Shown piece after piece: positions 7,637 to 16,499 of a DNA stretch of 64,000 nt. The stretch's first letter is position 1. The number at the start of each line of letters is the position of its first letter. The stretch is from Motiliproteus sp036960405 (GTDB lineage Bacteria; Pseudomonadota; Gammaproteobacteria; Pseudomonadales; Balneatricaceae): contig JBALWS010000005.1 of assembly GCA_036960405.1 (NCBI GenBank), positions 22,181 through 86,180 on the forward strand, read 5' to 3'. The notes below the pieces were generated by a model. It saw only the letters and a program-made list of their open reading frames with translations, was not told where the DNA came from and did no database searches. Made by a program: the position numbers and the translations under genes.

Positions 7637-8557
7637 TTATTTATGCTGCAACTGCACAAGCTCTGCACGCAGCACGGTCATTGCATCTAACACCCGACGG
7701 GCGTTGACAGGGCCCAAGCGCAGCATTTGTTTATGCACGGCGGATAACTGCTCCAGTTCAGGGTCAGCAAAGGTATACATCACCGAGGGTTGGGCCAGAG
7801 CCAACGCTCGAGAAGACACCGGGCTTTGCAACAGATGGTCGAGTGCCAGTAACACTCGGTCATGAAACGCCTTGCGAGGATAGCCGAGCTCGGCATACGC
7901 CTGCTGCATCTGCGGATAGTAATGCCGGTACAACTCTATCCATTGGCGGCTGTCGATCGCGCTAAGCAGCTCGACATAGGTGTTATAACGACTGTAGTTG
8001 TAACCATCCAGCCAGGTCTGCGGGCCCTTTTCAGAGGCTCGAAACCGATCGTTCATCGGCAACAACAGACTATGTTTACGCGGGATACTGCCGCTGGCCA
8101 TATTGTCGATGGTCACGACCAACTTACGAATCAGCTCTTCATCGACTAGCCAATTAAGCAGCTGCTGGGTTGGGTCAAGCTGCGCCAACGCGCTACGAAA
8201 CGGGCTATCACTGCTATTTAAATTGGCCTCGGGCTCCGTGGCTGTAGCCGACAGCGTAGCGGGTTCTCGGTTTAGCACCTGTTCGGGACGCAGTGATTCT
8301 GTCGTGGGTGCTATCGGCTCAACCGCCGCAGGACTCGCCACCGCCGACGACGACAGTGCTGGCGCTATCGATTCGGTAATGACCGGCGTTCGCTGTAGTG
8401 GAGAGGAAGAAGGTGGTAGTGGCGGTGATGAAAATTCAAAAGGTTGATCGTTAAGCAGCAGGTAACCCACACCGGCCAGTAACAACAATGCCACGACAAC
8501 CAGCAATAGCTGCACCAAAGCAATACCGCGAACCGCCAGTTTCGAACACTGTGGCAT
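7637..8557 (-). CDS. DUF3014-family membrane-anchored protein
   Basis: A 306-residue protein. After a short basic N-terminus, residues about 11-35 form one transmembrane helix (IALVQLLLVVVALLLLAGV). A Pro/Ser/Ala/Thr-rich linker (about 40-115) follows, then a globular periplasmic-side domain (120-306) with the LDGYNYSRYNTYVELL segment that I associate with DUF3014. No catalytic motif is visible. Function is unknown. It stands alone, between the thioesterase and the CoA-transferase genes. The 8558-8780 and 7464-7636 spacers show nothing distinctive. Confidence 0.75.
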   Translation of the reverse strand: MPQCSKLAVRGIALVQLLLVVVALLLLAGVGYLLLNDQPFEFSSPPLPPSSSPLQRTPVITESIAPALSSSAVASPAAVEPIAPTTESLRPEQVLNREPATLSATATEPEANLNSSDSPFRSALAQLDPTQQLLNWLVDEELIRKLVVTIDNMASGSIPRKHSLLLPMNDRFRASEKGPQTWLDGYNYSRYNTYVELLSAIDSRQWIELYRHYYPQMQQAYAELGYPRKAFHDRVLLALDHLLQSPVSSRALALAQPSVMYTFADPELEQLSAVHKQMLRLGPVNARRVLDAMTVLRAELVQLQHK

Positions 8558-8780
8558 AGTGAAATCCCCTTCTTATTATCTGCACAGCATAGCCGAGCCT
8601 TGTTACTGCGACCACAAAAGCGAGTATCGGTTCAGGGTCTATTTTGAAAAAGAAGAGTAGGAAAAGGTAATCTTTTTATAAAGATAAGTAACATTGAGCG
8701 AGAGAATTGCACAACAGGCTGTGCAAGCAAGGGGGCTTATTCGCAAGCCCCCTTGCATACCCGCAACGGTTTAGATCGGC

Positions 8781-9437
8781 TTAAAATTCCATCTCAGGAA
8801 CGTGATCTGGCACCACCAGCTCACCGGCCGTCTTAGCGATAATCTCTTCGACAGAGACCCCCGGAGCGCGCTCCAGCAGGTGGAACTTACCCTCTTTAAT
8901 CTCGATAAAGGCTAGATCGGTGAGCACCTTCTTGATACAAGCAGCGCCGGTCAACGGTAGGCTGCACTTCGACAGCAGTTTGGACTCTCCGTGCTTGCTG
9001 GCGTGGGTCATGGTAACGATGATGTTATCCGCACCGGCAACCAGGTCCATCGCGCCGCCCATGCCTTTGATTAGCTTTCCGGGGATCAGATAAGAAGCGA
9101 TATTTCCTTCGACATCGACCTCAAATGCACCCAGTACAGTCAGGTCGACATGGCCGCCACGGATCATGGCGAATGACTCGGCCGAGGAGAAGATCGAGGC
9201 ACCGGTAGCGGCCGTAACCGTTTGCTTGCCGGCATTGATCATATCGGCATCGATGGTTTCTTCGGTAGGAAAAGGCCCCATCCCCAGCAAACCATTCTCG
9301 GATTGCAGCATCACTTCGATCCCCTCGGGGATGTAGTTGGCCACCAATGTTGGGATACCGATACCCAGGTTTACGTAGAAACCATCTTGCAGTTCACGCG
9401 CCACACGCTGGGCCAGTTGTTCACGATTTAAAGCCAT
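8781..9437 (-). CDS. scoB: 3-oxoacid CoA-transferase, subunit B
   Basis: A 218-residue beta subunit of succinyl-CoA:3-oxoacid CoA-transferase, which activates acetoacetate (or another 3-oxoacid) with CoA. The catalytic glutamate lies in the SENGLLGMGPFP motif (about residues 47-58), and the GGAMDLVAGA segment is characteristic. It follows subunit A with a 3-bp gap, so the two are made together as a heterotetrameric enzyme in the cytoplasm. Leucine degradation via Ivd ends in acetoacetate plus acetyl-CoA, so this enzyme fits the surrounding bkd/ivd genes. An atoA/scoB distinction cannot be drawn from sequence alone. Confidence 0.9.
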   Translation of the reverse strand: MALNREQLAQRVARELQDGFYVNLGIGIPTLVANYIPEGIEVMLQSENGLLGMGPFPTEETIDADMINAGKQTVTAATGASIFSSAESFAMIRGGHVDLTVLGAFEVDVEGNIASYLIPGKLIKGMGGAMDLVAGADNIIVTMTHASKHGESKLLSKCSLPLTGAACIKKVLTDLAFIEIKEGKFHLLERAPGVSVEEIIAKTAGELVVPDHVPEMEF

Positions 9438-9440
9438 GTT

Positions 9441-10151
9441 TTAACCCTCCCCTTCGCTGCGCACGGTGCGCTGTTCGATACGTTTTTCAAACGTACCCTG
9501 GATCAATCGATCAACGTAGATCCCCGGCGTGTGAACATGAGCCGGATCCAGTTCGCCCGGTTCAACGATCTCTTCGACCTCCATCACCGTGATTTTGCCC
9601 GCGGTGGCGGCCATCGGGTTAAAGTTCATCGCGGTGTGGCGATAGATAGCGTTGCCATAGCGATCGGCTTTCCAAGCTTTAACGATGGCGAAGTCGCCCT
9701 TGATCGACTCTTCCAAAATATACTGGCGACCGCCAAACTCCTTCACCTCTTTACCTTCACCCACTTCGGTACCGTATCCGGTCGCGGTGTAGAACGCGGG
9801 AATACCAGCACCTGCGGCGCGCATCTTCTCAGCCAGGGTCCCCTGAGGCGTCAGTTCCACCTCCAATCGGCCATCGAGCAACTGCTCCATGAAGAGTTGG
9901 TTTTCACCGACGTAGGAAGAGACCATCTTTTTGATCTGCTGGTCTTCGAGCAAAATCCCCAAACCAAAACCGTCAACACCGGCGTTATTGGAGACGACTG
10001 TCAGATCTTTGGTGCCTTTACGTTTGATCTCGCCGATCAAGTTCTCAGGGATACCGCAAAGGCCAAAGCCACCGGCAATAATGGTCATGCCATCTTCGAG
10101 GCCGGCCATCGCCTCTTCGTAACTGTTTACCACCTTGTCAAAACCGGACAT
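9441..10151 (-). CDS. scoA: 3-oxoacid CoA-transferase, subunit A
   Basis: A 236-residue alpha subunit. The CoA-transferase family I motif GGFGLCGIPENLI (about 27-39) and SNNAGVDGFGLGILL (about 54-68) are clear, and AMNFNPMAATAGKITVMEVEEIVEPGELDP-like sequence follows in the C-terminal half. A strong AAAGGAGCACC ribosome site precedes the ATG. It is the first gene of scoAB. The 200-bp spacer upstream (10152-10351) is AT-rich near 10280-10330 and probably holds the promoter, but I could not fix a unique -35/-10 pair. Confidence 0.9.
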   Translation of the reverse strand: MSGFDKVVNSYEEAMAGLEDGMTIIAGGFGLCGIPENLIGEIKRKGTKDLTVVSNNAGVDGFGLGILLEDQQIKKMVSSYVGENQLFMEQLLDGRLEVELTPQGTLAEKMRAAGAGIPAFYTATGYGTEVGEGKEVKEFGGRQYILEESIKGDFAIVKAWKADRYGNAIYRHTAMNFNPMAATAGKITVMEVEEIVEPGELDPAHVHTPGIYVDRLIQGTFEKRIEQRTVRSEGEG

Positions 10152-10351
10152 CGGGGTGCTCCTTTTGTTTTTGTACTGAAACGATCGAATTCGGCTAGCA
10201 GAGTTGTTAAAAGCGTCAGCGCTTGGCTGAACTCAGCGCGGCTTAGCCTTAGTCAGGGATCCAGCATCGATCAATTACCATCATTTAACAAATTTAAATA
10301 AACAAACAATTGATTTAATAAATTTATGGAAGAGCGCAACTCACCAGCCCG

Positions 10352-12190
10352 TTAGCTGTCGACGGTCGCTTCGGCCAACGCCTGCTTCGGATTTTTGGGA
10401 TAGTAACGCTCGGGTAAACGGTCGATATGACTAAAGAAGCGCGTGTCCTTGTACGGCATCTTCATAAAACCCGCGACCCCCAGTCCCTTAATCTGCGGTA
10501 CCGCATCCAGAATCTGTTGCAAACAGCTAACGAATTCGGACTCCTGAGCAGGGTTCAGCAGCTTGAAGTGACTATGAATCTTGAGGTGGCGTTCGAGACT
10601 CTCGAAAATGATCAAACCGGTATGGTGCAACTGATTAAGCTGTTTGATGGTAGCGATAATCGCTTCCGGTAGTTCCAGGTTCTCCTCGGGGTCACGACCG
10701 TCTTCAAAGTAAGAGTGCAGCCGACTCTGGTCTTCCAGGTCCGGCACCGCCGCCACCTCGTAGGGAATATGCTGCTTGGAGTCAGCAACAAACGGCAGTA
10801 CAGCGCTAGTTCGTTCGATATGCAGCGTGCAGCGCGCGTCGAACAGGCAGCTTTTGAAGATACCTTGCCGATACACCGAGCGCGCCAGATTGACCAGATT
10901 GTTGACCGTCGCGACAAAGGCTTCACGCTGATCGGGGTTGTACAGGTTAAGGCTCGAGTCTATATAGACCCCGTCTGTTTCCCAACGTACCGCCAGCCCG
11001 CCCACCACCGGAAACTTAGCCAGACGGCTGACGGCGGCCAGAAAAGCTTTTTCGGTCTCCCCCATACCTTGAAGGAAGTTTTTGTAATAACGATCAAACT
11101 GGACATCATCAATATCCAGATCAGGGCTCTCGACCCCCTCCTCTTTCAGGAACGCTTTACGCGAACTGTACACCACCGAATCCATGGTCCGTGCAGGCAG
11201 CACCCATACCGGAACCAGCTGCACCAGTGGAGGCTGCGGCAGGTCGATCAGCATCAGTCGATTGATACCGGCCATGTTGCGTAACCAGTAATCCCCCGCC
11301 TGCTGGCGCACCACAGGGTCGGCATCGAGCAACCGTTCCAATACCCGCGCCAGTTCCTGCGGCAGCCCCAGCGAGGTGGGAGGAATCGCATGATGACCGA
11401 AGCGGCTCGATTGACCCGAGGCCAAGGCATAAAGGGTTCCGGCTGCGCCCTGCTCGTCAAAGCGCGGCGTCGAGAGTCCTCCGTTGAGCTGTTCATCGCC
11501 AATAAAATACACATCGCCTAATCGGGCGTTGCTGTGCTGCAAATCATCCGACATCAACTCCATCACATTGGCGCTCACGTGCTGTTGGTTTTGATCCAAT
11601 TGAGCAAACACCGCCGAGCCCCAGTCGATCAGGCCAATCTTTTCAGTTGTCGGATCAAAGACAATATTGGAGGGTTTGATATCGCCGTGAACCAGCGGCC
11701 GCTGTGACTGCACCGAAGCACCACGCAACGCGACCAGAATATCGGCTAGCTGGGCGGCGATATGCACCACTAATCGCGGCGACAACGGCCCACACTGTAA
11801 CGCTAGCTGCTCCAGATCCAGCCCCGGCACCCGCTCCATCACCATAATGGCTTGGCGACGAATCCGCTGGAACTCGATCAATTTGGGTACCAGCGGGTGA
11901 TCGACCTGAGACAGCAAAAAAGCCTCTTCCTCAAGCCGGTCCTGAACATGCTGCGGTAACGTAATACGGGAAAACTTAAACACCAATTGGCGTCCCTGAC
12001 GGTCAACCCCGCCAAAGACAAAACCAAATGCCCCCTTGCCGATCATCTCAATATCTCGATAACCCAGCTGTTCGAGCTGCTCCTGACACAGGCTGAACCA
12101 GTTCTTGAGCTTGCGCGCATCATCCTGGCTGAGCAGGTAGATAGACTGCTCTTCGGGAATATAGAACTGCTGTAGATCGGGTTTATCCAT
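10352..12190 (-). CDS. Ser/Thr protein kinase-like protein with unrecognised C-terminal region
   Basis: A 612-residue cytoplasmic protein. Residues about 45-310 form a eukaryotic-type kinase fold: glycine loop GKGAFGFVF (51-59), the ATP lysine Lys72 (VFKFSR), Glu90, catalytic loop HGDIKPSN (168-175; Arg of HRD replaced by Gly) and DWG (189-191) in place of DFG. All phosphotransfer residues are retained, so it may be active. Residues about 320-612 match nothing I know; they contain short alternating beta-like stretches and end in a lysine/proline-rich tail. The start could also be the ATG at 12199; neither has a strong ribosome site. It lies between scoAB and bkd on the same strand but 176 bp from bkdB. 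Targets are unknown. Confidence 0.75.
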   Translation of the reverse strand: MDKPDLQQFYIPEEQSIYLLSQDDARKLKNWFSLCQEQLEQLGYRDIEMIGKGAFGFVFGGVDRQGRQLVFKFSRITLPQHVQDRLEEEAFLLSQVDHPLVPKLIEFQRIRRQAIMVMERVPGLDLEQLALQCGPLSPRLVVHIAAQLADILVALRGASVQSQRPLVHGDIKPSNIVFDPTTEKIGLIDWGSAVFAQLDQNQQHVSANVMELMSDDLQHSNARLGDVYFIGDEQLNGGLSTPRFDEQGAAGTLYALASGQSSRFGHHAIPPTSLGLPQELARVLERLLDADPVVRQQAGDYWLRNMAGINRLMLIDLPQPPLVQLVPVWVLPARTMDSVVYSSRKAFLKEEGVESPDLDIDDVQFDRYYKNFLQGMGETEKAFLAAVSRLAKFPVVGGLAVRWETDGVYIDSSLNLYNPDQREAFVATVNNLVNLARSVYRQGIFKSCLFDARCTLHIERTSAVLPFVADSKQHIPYEVAAVPDLEDQSRLHSYFEDGRDPEENLELPEAIIATIKQLNQLHHTGLIIFESLERHLKIHSHFKLLNPAQESEFVSCLQQILDAVPQIKGLGVAGFMKMPYKDTRFFSHIDRLPERYYPKNPKQALAEATVDS

Positions 12191-12303
12191 AGACACCATC
12201 AGAAACGATAAATAAAAGGGGAGCAAGCTCCCCCTCTGCTACATCCATCTCATAGCTGAAATAAGCGCGTCAGGGTTAGGCAAAAATGAACCAAAGAGCG
12301 GAG

Positions 12304-12318
12304 TTTACATATTGTAAA
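12304..12318. promoter_or_regulatory. TTTACA-N3-TGTAAA palindrome upstream of the kinase gene
   Basis: A 6-3-6 perfect inverted repeat in the spacer between bkdB and the kinase gene, about 115 bp before the kinase start. The half-site is identical to that of the larger palindrome in the bkd promoter (16271-16293), suggesting one regulator for both. Confidence 0.4.
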
Positions 12319-12366
12319 TGAGCATCTTGAGTTCGTTTTTAACGACGCCGTGACGTGCTTAGGCAG

Positions 12367-13971
12367 CTATGACAGGTCGAGCAGCATCGCCGCCGGATCT
12401 TCCAGATACGACTGCCACAAGGCACTGAAACGGGCGATGGTGCCGCCGTCAATGATACGGTGATCGCCCGACCAGCTGATATTCATCAGCGAACGCGCCA
12501 CCACCTCACCGGCGTCATTGAAGCGCGGTAGGGTCTGGGTTTTACCCAGCGCCACGATCGCCACCTCGGGAGGATTCACCACAGGGGAGGCGTAAGTCCC
12601 CCCCAGCGCACCGATATTGGAGATACTGATCGTGCCACCCTGCAAGTCGACGGGACTAACCCGACCCGAACGCGCCGCCTCGGCAAGTCGGCTGACCTCT
12701 TGGGCGATCTCAAGAATGCTTAGTGTTTCTACCTTCTTGATATTAGGTACCATCAAGCCAAGCTTGGAGTCGACCGCCATGCCGATATTACAATGCGGCT
12801 GGTAGTGGATCTCGGTGCAATCGGCATTCACCTGACTGTTAAGGATCGGATACTGCTGTACCGCCAGCGCCAATGCTTTCATGATGAACGGCATCAGCGT
12901 CAGGCGAATCCCTTGCTTTTCGGCTTTAAGTTTCAGCTCGGCACGCAGCGCCAGCAGCACGGTAACATCAACCTCGTCACCGAAAGTGAAGTGCGGAATG
13001 GTCGATGCTGACAGCGTCATCTGTTTGGCCATCGCCGCCTTAATGCCGCGAATCGGCTCGATCCGAATCTCGCTGGGAGCAGAACTCGAGGTAACAGGCG
13101 CTGAAACCGTAACAGGCTCGATCGCTGCCACTGTTTGGCTGCCGCCCTGTTGGAAACGAACGATATCTTCCTTCAACACCCGACCGTTCTTACCGCTACC
13201 CGATACCTGGCTGATATCGAGTTCAAACTCGCGAGCGATACGACGTACCGCCGGACTGGCCAGCGCTTTACCACTGCGCACACCATTTACCGGTGCTTCA
13301 GCAAGCGCACTTTGCTGCACGTTAGAAGCCACAGACGCAGCAGCCCTAGTCGTTTCAACGACAGTTGCTTCGGCAGGAGCAAGGTCATCGCCATCTGAAT
13401 CGGCAATCAACGCAAACAACGGTCCATGAACCTTGGCCGACTCGCCTTGGGCGAAGTAGAGTTTGGTCACTACACCGGCTTTGGGGGCAGGGATCTGCAC
13501 CATCGCCTTATCGGTCATCACATCAACGACCGGCTGGTCCTCTTCGATACGATCGCCTTCAGCAATTAGCCACTCCACCACCTCGCACTCAACAATACCC
13601 TCACCGATATCCGGCAAGATAAAGTCTTCGCTAGCAGTGCCTGCGATCTGCGGCTTGCCTACAGTCGCTGTTTCTGTAGCTGCAACATTTTCAACCGCTG
13701 CCGTTTGTGCACTTGGAGGTTGAGCCGTGTCACCGCCCAAATTCACCTCGAACAGCGGTTGGTGAACCTTGGCACTCTCGCCCTGCTGATAATAAAGCCG
13801 CGTCACCTGTCCGGTGAAAGGTGCTGAGATCTGCACCAGCGCCTTGTCGGTCATCACATCCGCGACCGGCTGATCCTCTTCGATCTGATCACCGACTGCG
13901 ATCAACCATTCGACCAGCTCGCACTCGACGATGCCTTCACCGATATCCGGCAGAATAAAATCTTTGTTCAT
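12367..13971 (-). CDS. bkdB: Branched-chain alpha-keto acid dehydrogenase, E2 (dihydrolipoyl acyltransferase), two lipoyl domains
   Basis: A 534-residue E2 core subunit that transfers the branched acyl group from lipoyllysine to CoA. There are two lipoyl domains (about 3-76 and 115-188) with lipoyl-lysines Lys43 and Lys155, each in a TDKA motif. An E3-binding domain follows (about 235-272: SPAVRRIAREFEL...GRVLKEDI), then a catalytic domain with the DHRIIDGG active site near the C-terminus. Flexible Ala/Thr/Val-rich linkers separate the domains. The two lipoyl domains are about 79% identical (58 of 73 positions), a recent internal duplication. I chose the ATG at 13971 because GAGGGTGGGGACG precedes it. 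No E3 gene follows, so E3 must come from elsewhere. Confidence 0.93.
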   Translation of the reverse strand: MNKDFILPDIGEGIVECELVEWLIAVGDQIEEDQPVADVMTDKALVQISAPFTGQVTRLYYQQGESAKVHQPLFEVNLGGDTAQPPSAQTAAVENVAATETATVGKPQIAGTASEDFILPDIGEGIVECEVVEWLIAEGDRIEEDQPVVDVMTDKAMVQIPAPKAGVVTKLYFAQGESAKVHGPLFALIADSDGDDLAPAEATVVETTRAAASVASNVQQSALAEAPVNGVRSGKALASPAVRRIAREFELDISQVSGSGKNGRVLKEDIVRFQQGGSQTVAAIEPVTVSAPVTSSSAPSEIRIEPIRGIKAAMAKQMTLSASTIPHFTFGDEVDVTVLLALRAELKLKAEKQGIRLTLMPFIMKALALAVQQYPILNSQVNADCTEIHYQPHCNIGMAVDSKLGLMVPNIKKVETLSILEIAQEVSRLAEAARSGRVSPVDLQGGTISISNIGALGGTYASPVVNPPEVAIVALGKTQTLPRFNDAGEVVARSLMNISWSGDHRIIDGGTIARFSALWQSYLEDPAAMLLDLS

Positions 13972-13982
13972 CGTCCCCACCC

Positions 13983-14960
13983 TCAAAAGTTCACGCTGGT
14001 TTTAATCGCTTCAAATATCTTCCACTGGTCAGGGATGTACTCCTTCTCCAGTGCCAGCGGATAGGGCACATCAAGCCCGGCCACTCGCGCTGTCGGCGAT
14101 TCAAGGTGGAGGAAACATTGCTCTTGAATAGTGGTCGCGATCTCGCCAGCAAAACCACCGGTCAGCGGCGCTTCGTGACTGATCAGCAAACGGCCGGTTT
14201 TTTGAACCGACTCGGCGACGGTTTCGACATCCCACGGCAACAGTGTCCGCAGGTCGATCAGCTCGCAGGAGATCCCCTCTTTGTCGGCCAGTTCCGCCGC
14301 CAACTCGAGATATTCCATCTGCGCACCCCAGGCCAGCAGAGTAATGTCGCTGCCTTCGCGCACCACTTCGGCCTTGCCTAACGGTAGCTGGTAATCCTCT
14401 TCGGGGACTTCGCCAACCGAGGCGCGGTAGATCCGTTTCGGTTCGAAGAAGATGACCGGGTTATCGTCACGAATCGATGCCAGCAGCAAGCCTTTAGCCT
14501 GGTGCGGATTACGCGGCACCACCACTTTCAAACCGGGAGTCTGGGTAAAGTAAGCTTCGGGCGATTGCGAGTGGTAGTGACCACCGGCGATACCACCGCC
14601 ATAAGGTGTACGTATCGTCAGCCCACCGACATCGAACAGGTTACCCGAGCGGTAACGGAACTTGGCCGCTTCGTTAACAATCTGATCGAACGCCGGAAAG
14701 ATATAGTCGGCGAACTGGATCTCGGCCACGGCCACCGAGCCTTGCGAGGCTAAACCGTTGGCAAAACCGATAATCCCCTGTTCCACCAGCGGCGTATTAA
14801 AACAACGTTCACGGCCAAACTTTTCCTGCAGATGGCTGGTGGCGCGGAACACACCGCCGAAGACACCAACATCCTCGCCAAAACAGACCACCCGCGGGTT
14901 GGATTCCATCGCGATATCCAGCGCATTGTTGACCGCTTGCAATAGGTTCATCTTAGTCAT
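13983..14960 (-). CDS. bkdA2: Branched-chain alpha-keto acid dehydrogenase, E1 beta subunit
   Basis: A 325-residue thiamine-enzyme beta subunit. It begins TKMNLLQAVNNALD and shows the family stretches GEDVGVFGGVFRAT, FNTPLVEQGIIGFANG, AEIQFADYIFPAFDQI and RTPYGGGIAGGHYHSQSPE. With BkdA1 it decarboxylates the keto acids of leucine, isoleucine and valine and reductively acylates E2. Its first 8 bp overlap the end of the E1 alpha gene, and 11 bp separate its stop from the bkdB start, a tightly coupled operon. Confidence 0.94.
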   Translation of the reverse strand: MTKMNLLQAVNNALDIAMESNPRVVCFGEDVGVFGGVFRATSHLQEKFGRERCFNTPLVEQGIIGFANGLASQGSVAVAEIQFADYIFPAFDQIVNEAAKFRYRSGNLFDVGGLTIRTPYGGGIAGGHYHSQSPEAYFTQTPGLKVVVPRNPHQAKGLLLASIRDDNPVIFFEPKRIYRASVGEVPEEDYQLPLGKAEVVREGSDITLLAWGAQMEYLELAAELADKEGISCELIDLRTLLPWDVETVAESVQKTGRLLISHEAPLTGGFAGEIATTIQEQCFLHLESPTARVAGLDVPYPLALEKEYIPDQWKIFEAIKTSVNF

Positions 14961-16152
14961 GCTTCACCCCCTCGGACTTGTCGAGTTGCGCGGCGCTATT
15001 GGGGTAAGCGTCGGGGTAGCGACGGATATGTTCTTTGAGCTGCTGCATTTGGATCTGTAGGTGCGGCGGCGGAGTATCGTAGACATCGGTAATCATCTCA
15101 TTGATGTCTGGCACAGCCACTTTTTCGGCTCTCTTCATCGCCGCCATCACTGCCTGGCGCTCGGTCTCGAATAGCTGCTTATCTTGCTCTTCGCTCCACC
15201 AATCCTGCTGCAATAGCCAGTTTTTCATCCGCAACAACGGATCCCGGTCACGCCACTTAGCTTCCTCTTCTTTACTCCGGTAACCCGAAGGATCATCCGA
15301 AGAGGAGTGCGCCGCCAACCGATAGCTCATCGCTTCGATCAGCACCGGTTCATTCTGTTCAACCGCAATCTTGCGCGCCTGACGGGTCGCTTCGAGCACA
15401 GCCAGAATATCGTTGCCGTCGACACGGATGGTATGCATGCCGTAGCCCAGTCCACGCGGAGCGATACCGTCACCGGCAAATTGTTCGCTCGAAGGAGTGG
15501 AGATGGCATAACCGTTGTTTCGGCACAAAAAGATCGCCGGAACTTTGAGTACCGAAGCCATATTCAAGGCAGCATGAAAGTCACCTTCTGAGGCGGCACC
15601 TTCGCCAAACACCGCGACGGTGCAATGCCCTTCTCCGGCCAGCTTCTGGCCGTAGGCATAACCGGTCGCCTGCGGCAGCTGGGTCGCCAAGGGTGAAGAG
15701 ATGGTCATGTAATGCAGTTTGGCCGAACCGTAGTGGATCGGCATCTGCCGGCCCTTACCGTAATCCAGCGCATTGCTGAATAGCTGGTTCATGAATTCAT
15801 CGAGGGTAAAGCCCCGATAGACCAGCGCGCCCTGCTCGCGATACTGGGCCATGATCATATCCTGATCATCCAGTGCGGCAGCAAAGCCTACGGTGGTGGC
15901 TTCCTCGCCAGTCGACTGCATGTAGAAACTCAGCCTGCCCTGGCGCTGCGAGGCGAGGCCACGCTCGTCCAGTGCACGCGTTCTCACCATGCTGGAATAG
16001 ATACGAAGCGCCAGTGGCTGATCAATATCAGGCGACTGGGCGTTCTTATAAAGGCTACCGTCCTGCTTCAACACCTTGTAGGTGGGAATTTGCAGTGCGT
16101 CGCCGCGGATAAACTGGGGCTTATGGATAGCCCGGTTAGTCGGTGTGCTCAT
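14953..16152 (-). CDS. bkdA1: Branched-chain alpha-keto acid dehydrogenase, E1 alpha subunit
   Basis: A 399-residue thiamine diphosphate-binding subunit. The diphosphate-binding GEGAASEGDFHAALN...CRNNGYAIST motif is intact, as is the phosphorylation-loop-like YRLAAHSSSDDPSGYRS segment of E1 alpha proteins. It is the first gene of bkdA1A2B, preceded by AGAGGACGGT at good spacing. The product works in the cytoplasmic multi-enzyme complex. Regulation probably acts at the palindrome that overlaps the promoter 110-140 bp upstream. Confidence 0.94.
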   Translation of the reverse strand: MSTPTNRAIHKPQFIRGDALQIPTYKVLKQDGSLYKNAQSPDIDQPLALRIYSSMVRTRALDERGLASQRQGRLSFYMQSTGEEATTVGFAAALDDQDMIMAQYREQGALVYRGFTLDEFMNQLFSNALDYGKGRQMPIHYGSAKLHYMTISSPLATQLPQATGYAYGQKLAGEGHCTVAVFGEGAASEGDFHAALNMASVLKVPAIFLCRNNGYAISTPSSEQFAGDGIAPRGLGYGMHTIRVDGNDILAVLEATRQARKIAVEQNEPVLIEAMSYRLAAHSSSDDPSGYRSKEEEAKWRDRDPLLRMKNWLLQQDWWSEEQDKQLFETERQAVMAAMKRAEKVAVPDINEMITDVYDTPPPHLQIQMQQLKEHIRRYPDAYPNSAAQLDKSEGVKHD

Positions 16153-16499
16153 ACCGTCCTCTTTGTTGTTGTAATCGAGGCTTTCAATTGTTTACAGCGA
16201 CTGGGTAAGCCACTGTCTCTAACTATAGCCCCCAGCTGGGTAAGCTCGAGGGAGCCGGTATTTTTAAACTAAACTTTACATGCTGTAAAGTTTTTTCAAC
16301 GAAAGGCAGTTCAACCCCCACTTAAAGCAAACAATAAAATGGCAAAAAATCATCAACAAAGGCTGCAGTTTCAGCTAGATATAAGAAGATCGAGCGATGC
16401 AGATAAAAAAGCCACTGCACCAACTAGGAATAGAGGCTCGTTTAGAAATAGCCTAAGTAGCCTGATGGCTTCGCTAACTAAAACAATTTGGTGACGGGT
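16153..16499. other. 347-bp non-coding region: bkd promoter and rluA downstream spacer
   Basis: The right half (16300-16499) shows no gene or clear motif. The left half holds the bkd promoter and a perfect 10-3-10 palindrome, described separately, and a roughly 100-nt leader for bkdA1 containing a CCCAGCTGGG palindrome. Confidence 0.7.
16261..16293 (-). promoter_or_regulatory. bkd promoter overlapped by a perfect 10-3-10 palindromic operator
   Basis: AAACTTTACA-TGC-TGTAAAGTTT (16271-16293) is a perfect inverted repeat. Reading the minus strand, its TTTACA half (16289-16284) makes a good -35 box, followed after 17 bp by TAAAAA (16266-16261) as a 4/6 -10. A protein bound to the palindrome would block RNA polymerase. 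The regulator is not identifiable from this window. Confidence 0.6.

Noticed and set aside
9531..10301. 256-codon open frame on the plus strand opposite scoA
   Set aside because: It is antisense to a strongly conserved CoA-transferase gene, and its His/Phe-rich translation has no family character. It is a shadow of the biased third-codon positions.
10715..11284. 189-codon open frame opposite the kinase gene
   Set aside because: No domain, rich in Arg/Gln/His, and fully inside the kinase coding region.
12881..13429. 182-codon open frame on the plus strand opposite bkdB
   Set aside because: Antisense to the E2 gene; composition is rich in Ser, Ala and Ile as expected from reading the opposite strand. 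No motif.
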